This document shows, one piece after another, positions 58,101 through 64,000 of a DNA stretch of 64,000 nucleotides (position 1 is its first letter; each line of letters opens with the position of its first letter). Source of the DNA: Pseudomonas paracarnis (lineage in GTDB: Bacteria > Pseudomonadota > Gammaproteobacteria > Pseudomonadales > Pseudomonadaceae); the NCBI RefSeq assembly GCF_904063055.1, contig NZ_CAJFCN010000001.1, forward strand, positions 124,001 through 188,000, given 5' to 3'. Below the pieces are notes generated by a model. The model searched no databases. It saw nothing but the letters and a program-made list of their open reading frames with translations, and was not told the DNA's origin. Position numbers and translations under genes: made by a program.

Positions 58101-58885
58101 GTGGGCGCAACAACGTCAGTGGTGATAACAACGCCAGCGGCTACTCCTCGTCCACCAGCGGCGTACTGCTGGGCCTGGACACCGAGGTGAACGACGGCTG
58201 GCGCGTGGGCGCGGCGACCGGTTATACCCAAAGCCACCTCAACGGCCAGTCGGCGTCGGCCGACAGCGACAACTATCACCTGTCGGTCTACGGCGGCAAA
58301 CGCTTCGAGGCGATTGCCCTGCGCCTGGGCGGTGCCAGCACCTGGCACCGTCTGGACACTTCGCGTCGGGTGGCCTATGCCAATCAGTCGGACCATGCCA
58401 AAGCCGACTACAACGCGCGCACCGACCAAGTGTTTGCCGAGATCGGCTACACCCAATGGCGCGTGCTTGAACCCTTCGCCAACCTCACGTATCTGAACTA
58501 TCAAAGCGAGTCGTTCAAGGAAAAAGGCGGTGCTGCAGCCTTGCATGCCAGCCAGCAAAGCCAGGACGCGACGCTCTCCACCCTGGGCGTGCGTGGCCAT
58601 ACTCAGTTGCCACTCACGTCCACCTCGGCGGTGACCCTGCGCGGTGAGCTGGGGTGGGAGCACCAGTTTGGTGACACCGATCGTGAAGCTTCTCTGAAGT
58701 TTGCCGGTAGTGACACGGCCTTCGCCGTCAACAGCGTGCCTGTGGCGAGGGATGGCGCGGTGATCAAAGCCAGTGCGGAAATGGCCCTGACCCAGGACAC
58801 CTTGGTGTCGTTGAACTACAGCGGCTTGCTCTCCAACCGAGGGAACAATAACGGCATCAATGCCGGGTTTACTTTCCGGTTCTAA
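55157..58885 (+). CDS. Autotransporter subtilisin-type serine protease
   Basis: This is a 1242-residue type V secreted protein. A long N-terminal region ending with signal peptide ALWLGHGSMARADD (cleavage near residue 44) is followed by a peptidase S8 domain: catalytic Asp235 (VLDSGIL), His301 (DGHGTEMSG), Ser507 (NGTSAAAPS). Passenger repeats with GGKLSVDGAL and GAGTLAGNG-like units (about 690-830) follow, and a C-terminal autotransporter barrel starts near residue 975 (GGWVQLLGGRNNVSGDN) and ends FTFRF. It is full length. AAAGGAAA precedes the ATG. It resembles EprS-like proteases. The target is unknown. Confidence 0.93.
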   Translation: MDVAGNGFTVSQRNRTPRFKTIPLTPIALGLALWLGHGSMARADDNPYTPQVLESAFRTAVASFGPETAVYKNLRFAYADIVDLAAKDFAAQSGKFDSALKQNYELQPENLTIGAMLGDTRRPLDYASRLDYYRSRLFSNSGRYTTNILDFSKAIIANLPAAKPYTYVEPGVSSNLSGQLNAGQSWAGATRDWSANAQTWKTPEAQVNSGLDRTNAYYAYALGITGKGVNVGVLDSGILTEHSEFQGKNAQGQDRVQAVTSTGEYYATHPRYRLEVPSGEFKQGEHFSIPGEYDPAFNDGHGTEMSGVLAANRDGTGMHGIAFDANLFVANTGGSDNDRYQGSNDLDYNAFMASYNALAAKNVAIVNQSWGQSSRNDVENHFGNVGDSAAQNLRDMTAAYRPFWDKAHAGQKTWMDAMADAARQNTFIQIISAGNDSHGANPDTNANLPFFKPDIEAKFLSITGYDETSAQVYNRCGTSKWWCVMGVSGIPSAGPEGEIIPNANGTSAAAPSVSGALALVMQRFPYMTPSQARDVLLTTSSLQAPDGPDTPVGELTGGRTYDNLQPVHDAAPGVPQVPGVVSGWGLPNLQKAMQGPGQFLGAVAVALPSGTRDIWANPISDEAIRARRVEDAAEQATWAATKQQKGWLDGLPANASADDQFEYDMGHAREQATLTRGQDVLTGSTYVGSLVKSGDGELVLEGQNSYSGSTWVRGGKLSVDGALTSAVTVDSSAVGTRNVDNGVMTTLGGTLAGNGTVGALTVNNGGRVAPGHSIGTLRTGDVTFNPGSVYAVEVGADGRSDQLQSSGVATLNGGVVNVSLENSPNLLTATEARSLLGQQFNILSASQGIQGQFAAFAPNYLFIGTALNYQPNQLTLAIARNQTTFASVAQTRNERAVATVAETLGAGSPVYESLLASDSAAQARQGFKQLSGQLHSDVAAAQMADSRYLREAVNARLQQAQALDSSAQIDSRDNGGWVQLLGGRNNVSGDNNASGYSSSTSGVLLGLDTEVNDGWRVGAATGYTQSHLNGQSASADSDNYHLSVYGGKRFEAIALRLGGASTWHRLDTSRRVAYANQSDHAKADYNARTDQVFAEIGYTQWRVLEPFANLTYLNYQSESFKEKGGAAALHASQQSQDATLSTLGVRGHTQLPLTSTSAVTLRGELGWEHQFGDTDREASLKFAGSDTAFAVNSVPVARDGAVIKASAEMALTQDTLVSLNYSGLLSNRGNNNGINAGFTFRF

Positions 58886-58892
58886 CCTTGAA

Positions 58893-58920
58893 TGTAGGAG
58901 CGAGCAAGCTCGCTCCTACA
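58893..58920. repeat. Short palindromic repeat (GTAGGAGCGAGC type), second copy
   Basis: TGTAGGAGCGAGC-AA-GCTCGCTCCTACA is a perfect palindrome, the same as at 10747-10772 with one further base pair. It lies 8 bases after the autotransporter stop. Confidence 0.85.
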
Positions 58921-58994
58921 GGATGGGATAAACAGCCCTGCGCAAATTTTGACCCACAGGTTTACAATCGCTGCTCCTGATCAGGAGTATTGCT

Positions 58995-59468
58995 GTGCTG
59001 ACTCATCTCGATTCTCAAGGTCGCGCCCACATGGTCGACGTCACCGACAAAGCCGTGACGTTCCGTGAGGCCGTGGCGCAAGCGCGGGTGCGCATGCTGC
59101 CCGCCACCCTGCAAATGATTGTCGACGGCGCCCACCCCAAAGGCGACGTGTTTGCCGTGGCCCGCATTGCCGGGATCCAGGCAGCGAAAAAAACCAGTGA
59201 CTTGATCCCTCTGTGCCACCCGTTGATGCTCACCGGCGTCAAGGTGGAGCTGAGTGCCGACGGCACAGACGCGGTTCGTATCGTGGCGCGCTGCAAACTC
59301 TCCGGGCAGACCGGCGTTGAGATGGAAGCCCTGACCGCCGCCAGCGTCGCCGCACTGACGATTTACGACATGTGCAAGGCGGTGGATCGCGGCATGACCA
59401 TTGAGAGTATTCGCCTGCTGGAAAAGCTGGGCGGTAAGAGTGGGCATTTCAAGGCGGATGAGCAATGA
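58995..59468 (+). CDS. moaC: Cyclic pyranopterin monophosphate synthase MoaC
   Basis: MoaC makes cyclic pyranopterin monophosphate in molybdenum cofactor synthesis. It has 157 residues. The family landmarks [38 protein letters not shown] (residues about 58-77) and [20 protein letters not shown] are visible. The GTG start at 58995 follows CAGGAG. The stop overlaps moaD through ATGA. It forms a moaCDE operon. Confidence 0.97.
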   Translation: MLTHLDSQGRAHMVDVTDKAVTFREAVAQARVRMLPATLQMIVDGAHPKGDVFAVARIAGIQAAKKTSDLIPLCHPLMLTGVKVELSADGTDAVRIVARCKLSGQTGVEMEALTAASVAALTIYDMCKAVDRGMTIESIRLLEKLGGKSGHFKADEQ

Positions 59469-59707
59469 GTATCAACGTACTGTTTTTTGCGCGCTACGCC
59501 GAAGCGGTGGGCTTCGATTCGCTGGAGATGGAAGGTGAGTTTGCCACTGTTGACGCCGTGCGCCTCGCGCTGGCTGCTGATCCGGAATTCGCCGTGCTCA
59601 ACGAAGCGAGCCTGATGTGTGCGCGCAACGAGGAGTTGTGCAGCCTGGACGAGCCGGTGCAAGCCGGCGATGAAGTCGCCTTCTTCCCACCCGTGACCGG
59701 AGGCTGA
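59465..59707 (+). CDS. moaD: Molybdopterin synthase small subunit MoaD
   Basis: MoaD is the ubiquitin-like sulfur carrier of molybdopterin synthase. It has 80 residues and ends with the required Gly-Gly (FFPPVTGG), which is adenylated and thiocarboxylated. The sequence [18 protein letters not shown] fits the family. It overlaps moaC by four bases. Confidence 0.95.
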   Translation: MSINVLFFARYAEAVGFDSLEMEGEFATVDAVRLALAADPEFAVLNEASLMCARNEELCSLDEPVQAGDEVAFFPPVTGG

Positions 59708-59709
59708 TC

Positions 59710-60159
59710 ATGGCCATTCGTGTGCAGGTCGAAGCCTTTGATCCAGGTGCCGAAGTCAACGCCATGCACGCGGCCAACGTGGGCGTGGGCGCGGTGGTGA
59801 GCTTTGTCGGCTATGTACGCGACTTCAATGACGGGCGCGAGGTGTCGGGGATGTTTCTTGAACACTACCCCGGCATGACCGAAAAAGCCCTGGCCAAGAT
59901 CGCCGTGGAAGCCGAACAGCGCTGGCCGTTGCTCAAGCTGGAGGTGCTGCACCGTATCGGCACGCTGGAACCGGGCGAGCCGATTGTGTTTGTCGGCGCG
60001 GCCAGTGCGCACCGGCATGCGGCGTTTGATGCCTGCGCATTTGTGATGGATTACTTGAAGACGCGGGCGCCGTTCTGGAAGAAGGAAAACACCAGCGAGG
60101 GGCCGCGTTGGGTAGAAGGGCGCAGCAGTGACCACGCCGCAGCGGATCGCTGGAAGTAG
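59710..60159 (+). CDS. moaE: Molybdopterin synthase large subunit MoaE
   Basis: MoaE is the catalytic subunit that inserts dithiolene sulfurs into cPMP using MoaD. It has 149 residues. Landmarks are VGAVVSFVGYVRDFNDG (about 31-47), LEHYPGMTEKAL, and ASAHRHAAFDACAFVMDYLKTRAPFWKKE with the catalytic Lys near the end. Its ATG follows the moaD stop by two bases. It is the last gene of moaCDE and is followed by a REP doublet. Confidence 0.95.
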   Translation: MAIRVQVEAFDPGAEVNAMHAANVGVGAVVSFVGYVRDFNDGREVSGMFLEHYPGMTEKALAKIAVEAEQRWPLLKLEVLHRIGTLEPGEPIVFVGAASAHRHAAFDACAFVMDYLKTRAPFWKKENTSEGPRWVEGRSSDHAAADRWK

Positions 60160-60180
60160 CCAGCCAGACGCAGAAACCAA

Positions 60181-60266
60181 TGTGGGAGCTGGCTTGCCTG
60201 CGATAGCATCACTCGGAGTGACTGAAAAACCGAGGTGTCTGCATCGCAGGCAAGCCAGCTCCCACA
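60181..60266. repeat. REP doublet (REPIN) between moaE and rhlB
   Basis: Two inward-facing REP units lie between the convergent genes moaE (+) and rhlB (-) and may act as a transcript boundary. Confidence 0.9.
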
Positions 60267-60287
60267 TTTTTTTATCGCATTCCTGTA

Positions 60288-61754
60288 TCAGGGGCGTTTG
60301 CGTTCTACAGCCCGCAGCAAGTGCGTCGGCGGCGTCTCGCAGCTGATCTTGCGCCCCAGCAACGCCTCGATGGACGGCAGCTGGTACGAGTCATCTTCCC
60401 CTGCAAAGCTGATCGACACACCCGCTGCCCCGGCACGTCCGGTACGGCCAATGCGGTGCACATAGTCGTCCGGCACTTCCGGCAGGGTGAAGTTGATCAC
60501 GTGGCTGATGCCGTCGATATGAATACCGCGACCGGCTACATCGGTAGCCACCAGCACGCGGATCTTGCCTTCACGGAAGCCTTCCAGGGTCTTGATGCGC
60601 TTGTGCTGCGGCACATCACCCGACAGTTGCGCAGCGTTGACGCCGTCGCGCACCAGGCGCTCTTCAATGCGGCGCACTTCGTCCTTGCGGTTGGCGAAGA
60701 CCATCACGCGTTCCCAACCGTTGTCGTTGACCAGGTTGTAGAGCAGCTTGTACTTGTCGGCACCGGCGACGGCGTAGATATGCTGCTCGACGTTTTCGCT
60801 GGCAACGTTGAGTGCTTCGATCTCGACGATGGATGGGTCGGTGGTCCACTGCTTGGCGAGGTTCATCACGTCTTCGGTGAAAGTCGCGGAGAACAGCAAA
60901 GTCTGACGCTCGGCTTTCGGCGGCGTCTGACGAATGATCTGGCGTACTTGCGGGATAAAGCCCATGTCGAGCATGCGGTCGGCTTCGTCCAGTACCATCA
61001 CTTCGACCATGTCCAGGTGCACGTCGCCACGCTGGTTGAAGTCGAGCAGGCGGCCCGGGGTGGCGACGAGGATGTCGCAATGACGGGCCTCAAGGTGCTT
61101 GAGCTGCTTGTCGAAGTCCATGCCGCCCACGAACGTCATGACGTTGAGGCCGGTGTACTTGGTCAGGTCGGCGGCGTCCTTGGCGATCTGCACCACCAGC
61201 TCCCGGGTCGGGGCGATGATCAGCGCACGCGGTTCACCCATGTAGCGCTCTTTGGGCGGCGGCGTTTGCAGCAGTTGGGTGATGATCGAGATCAGGAACG
61301 CGGCGGTCTTGCCGGTGCCGGTCTGGGCGCGGCCGATGGCGTCTTTGCCCGCGAGGGTGAAGCCCAGCACTTGCGCCTGGATGGGCGTGCAGTACGGGAA
61401 ACCCAGGTCCTGGATGGCGTGCATCAGTTCCGGGGCCAGTTTGAAATCGTGGAAGCGGGTCTTGCCTTCCTGGGGTTCGACGACGAAGTCTTCGAGTTTC
61501 CAGGGGGTCACGGGCGGCTTGGGCGCACGTTCGCGACGGGGCTTGGCCACAGGCGTCGGGGCGGGCTCGGCAGGCTTTACCTGTTCAGGCGGCGTCACCG
61601 TGGTTTTGCTCGGTGAGGCGGCGGGTGCGTTCCGGCCGGGCTGTTGACCGTCATTGCGGTTGCCGGGCTTGGGGGCAGGAGCACTGGGAACAGGCGCGAG
61701 CGGCTCAGCCTCGCTTTTGCCGAACATCTTCTTGAGTGCTTTGAGCACGGTCAT
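60288..61754 (-). CDS. rhlB: DEAD-box RNA helicase RhlB
   Basis: RhlB is an ATP-dependent RNA helicase of the degradosome type. It has 488 residues. An extended N-terminus of about 110 residues rich in Pro, Ala and Lys ([18 protein letters not shown]) precedes the core. Core motifs are the Q motif ([14 protein letters not shown]), Walker [16 protein letters not shown] in [19 protein letters not shown] and [13 protein letters not shown]. The order rhlB, carboxylesterase, amino-acid-binding protein is the same as in P. aeruginosa. Confidence 0.92.
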   Translation of the reverse strand: MTVLKALKKMFGKSEAEPLAPVPSAPAPKPGNRNDGQQPGRNAPAASPSKTTVTPPEQVKPAEPAPTPVAKPRRERAPKPPVTPWKLEDFVVEPQEGKTRFHDFKLAPELMHAIQDLGFPYCTPIQAQVLGFTLAGKDAIGRAQTGTGKTAAFLISIITQLLQTPPPKERYMGEPRALIIAPTRELVVQIAKDAADLTKYTGLNVMTFVGGMDFDKQLKHLEARHCDILVATPGRLLDFNQRGDVHLDMVEVMVLDEADRMLDMGFIPQVRQIIRQTPPKAERQTLLFSATFTEDVMNLAKQWTTDPSIVEIEALNVASENVEQHIYAVAGADKYKLLYNLVNDNGWERVMVFANRKDEVRRIEERLVRDGVNAAQLSGDVPQHKRIKTLEGFREGKIRVLVATDVAGRGIHIDGISHVINFTLPEVPDDYVHRIGRTGRAGAAGVSISFAGEDDSYQLPSIEALLGRKISCETPPTHLLRAVERKRP

Positions 61755-61849
61755 CTCATTAATTGGTTAAGGAATGTACGCCGGCCAGTGTAATGCAAGA
61801 ATCGAGCGCGGCGTAGTGCGTCTGTCATACGGCTACATAAACACGGGGT

Positions 61850-62852
<1,003 letters not shown>

Positions 62853-63884
62853 ATGAAGGTATTGAAATCCACCCTGGCCATCGTCTCTGCGGCGGCTGTA
62901 CTGGGTGTCAGTGGTTTTGCCCACGCGGGCGCCACCCTGGACGCCGTGCAGAAGAAAGGCTTTGTGCAGTGCGGTGTGAGTGACGGCCTGCCGGGTTTCT
63001 CGGTGCCGGATGCCAGCGGCAAGATCCTCGGGATCGACGCTGACTATTGCCGCGCGGTGGCGGCTGCCGTATTTGGCGATGCCACCAAGGTCAAGTTCAG
63101 CCAGTTGAACGCCAAGGAGCGTTTCACCGCGCTTCAATCCGGCGAAGTCGACATCCTGTCGCGCAACACCACCATGACCAGCTCGCGTGACGCGGGCATG
63201 GGCCTGAAATTCCCGGGCTTCATTACCTACTACGACGGCATCGGCTTTCTGGTGAACAACAAGCTGGGCGTGAAAAGTGCCAAGGAACTGGATGGTGCAA
63301 CCATCTGCATCCAGGCCGGTACCACCACCGAGCTGAACGTTTCCGACTATTTCCGCGCCAACAACCTCAAATACACCCCGATCACCTTCGACACCTCCGA
63401 TGAAAGCGCCAAGTCGCTGGAATCCGGGCGTTGCGACGTACTGACTTCCGACAAGTCCCAGCTGTTCGCCCAGCGCAGCAAGCTGGCCTCGCCGAAAGAC
63501 TACGTGGTGCTGCCGGAAACCATTTCCAAGGAGCCCCTGGGCCCGGTCGTGCGTAACGGCGATGACGAGTGGCTGGCCATCGTGCGCTGGGTGGGCTACG
63601 CCATGCTCAACGCGGAAGAGGCCGGTGTGACCTCCAAGAACGTCGAGGCTGAAGCCAAGGCCACCAAGAACCCGGACGTTGCGCGTCTGCTCGGTGCCGA
63701 CGGCGAATACGGCAAAGATCTGAAAGTGAAGAAGGACTGGGTGGTACAGATCGTCAAGCAAGTGGGTAACTACGGCGAGATGTTCGAGCGCAACCTGGGC
63801 AAGAGCACGCCGCTGGAAATCGACCGTGGCCTGAACGCCCTGTGGAACAACGGCGGCATTCAATACGCACCCCCTGTGCGCTGA
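62853..63884 (+). CDS. aapJ: General L-amino acid ABC transporter substrate-binding protein AapJ
   Basis: AapJ is a periplasmic binding protein for a broad-range L-amino acid importer (AapJQMP). It has 343 residues from the ATG at 62853 (after TTGGAGGTTTG): a signal peptide ending SGFAHAGA (about residues 1-25) and an SBP family 3 domain (VQCGVSDGLPGFSVPD, about 41-56; GIDADYCRAVAAAVFGD). Its context, just before an aapQ-like permease, supports the assignment. A longer frame from 62751 has no support. Confidence 0.93.
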   Translation: MKVLKSTLAIVSAAAVLGVSGFAHAGATLDAVQKKGFVQCGVSDGLPGFSVPDASGKILGIDADYCRAVAAAVFGDATKVKFSQLNAKERFTALQSGEVDILSRNTTMTSSRDAGMGLKFPGFITYYDGIGFLVNNKLGVKSAKELDGATICIQAGTTTELNVSDYFRANNLKYTPITFDTSDESAKSLESGRCDVLTSDKSQLFAQRSKLASPKDYVVLPETISKEPLGPVVRNGDDEWLAIVRWVGYAMLNAEEAGVTSKNVEAEAKATKNPDVARLLGADGEYGKDLKVKKDWVVQIVKQVGNYGEMFERNLGKSTPLEIDRGLNALWNNGGIQYAPPVR

Positions 63885-63900
63885 TCGCTGATGGTTCTGT

Positions 63901-63925
63901 CACCCGGTAGGCCAACTGCCGGGTG
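63901..63925 (+). promoter_or_regulatory. Hairpin in the aapJ-aapQ gap
   Basis: CACCCGG and CCGGGTG are inverted around TAGGCCAACTG, with no T-run. Such hairpins downstream of binding-protein genes often protect the mRNA and raise their level over the permease genes. Confidence 0.6.
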
Positions 63926-63956
63926 ATGTTCTGTTCCATTATTTTCGGGGCACTTC

Positions 63957-64000
63957 ATGCAAAATAAAATCGGCGCACCCAAGCAGAAGCTCAGCTTCAG
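63957..64000 (+). CDS. aapQ: Start of an amino-acid ABC permease AapQ (cut by window)
   Basis: Only the first 15 codons are visible (MQNKIGAPKQKLSFS, last codon incomplete). GGGG lies about 7 bases before the ATG. The N-terminus and the position 72 bases after aapJ fit the AapQ permease. The identification rests mainly on context. Confidence 0.7.
   Translation, partial: MQNKIGAPKQKLSF

Noticed and set aside
9081..60266. CRISPR array from the repeated units
   Set aside because: The units are palindromic pairs scattered many kilobases apart with no regular spacers, so they are REP elements.

Overview
The window looks like chromosomal DNA of a fluorescent Pseudomonas, probably of the P. fluorescens group. 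The evidence is a division and cell-wall cluster (ftsW to lpxC), a complete twelve-gene alginate operon, an OprD-type porin, and many copies of the palindromic REP sequence common in that group. The sequence is GC-rich and densely coded. I saw no tRNA, rRNA, CRISPR array, transposase or prophage. Both ends cut genes: ftsW lacks its start and an aapQ-like permease gene lacks all but 15 codons.

Layout. 1-9006 (+): ftsW-murG-murC-ddlB-ftsQ-ftsA-ftsZ-lpxC, ended by a clear terminator. 9180-12101 (-): a membrane diguanylate cyclase and an OprD-family porin. 12482-18794 (-): an operon of membrane-fusion protein, RND pump, response regulator and sensor kinase, with no outer-membrane channel gene. 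19008-24661: a small conserved protein, a periplasmic solute-binding protein, a cysteine-cluster protein, an acetyltransferase coupled to a CheV-type protein, a 2-hydroxyacid dehydrogenase and a LysR regulator. That LysR gene is divergent from 24843-29603 (+), an AaeXAB-like efflux cluster that has its own outer-membrane factor. 29643-33481: an MFS exporter overlapping a small NTF2-like gene, a divergent LysR gene with a perfect palindrome between them, a short-chain dehydrogenase and a small membrane protein.

33756-50223 (-) is the alginate operon algD-alg8-alg44-algK-algE-algG-algX-algL-algI-algJ-algF-algA. AlgD and AlgA make GDP-mannuronate. Alg8 and Alg44 polymerise it under c-di-GMP control. 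AlgK, AlgE, AlgG, AlgX and AlgL form the periplasmic and outer-membrane export and modification complex, and AlgI, AlgJ and AlgF (with AlgX) acetylate the polymer. An AlgU (sigma-22)-type promoter lies about 470 bases upstream of algD and a 22-bp-stem terminator follows algA.

51102-64000: yaaA, a polysaccharide-deacetylase-like protein with an altered metal motif, a PIN-PhoH protein, a subtilisin-type autotransporter, moaCDE, the RNA helicase gene rhlB, a carboxylesterase, and the start of an amino-acid ABC transporter operon (aapJ, aapQ).

I found no obviously new multi-gene system. The most unusual features concern repeats and regulation. A REP doublet encodes part of the AlgK signal region. 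A structured palindromic element sits between algL and algI inside the operon. REP elements are dense while no REP-associated transposase gene is visible here. The deacetylase-like gene has a degenerate NodB motif.
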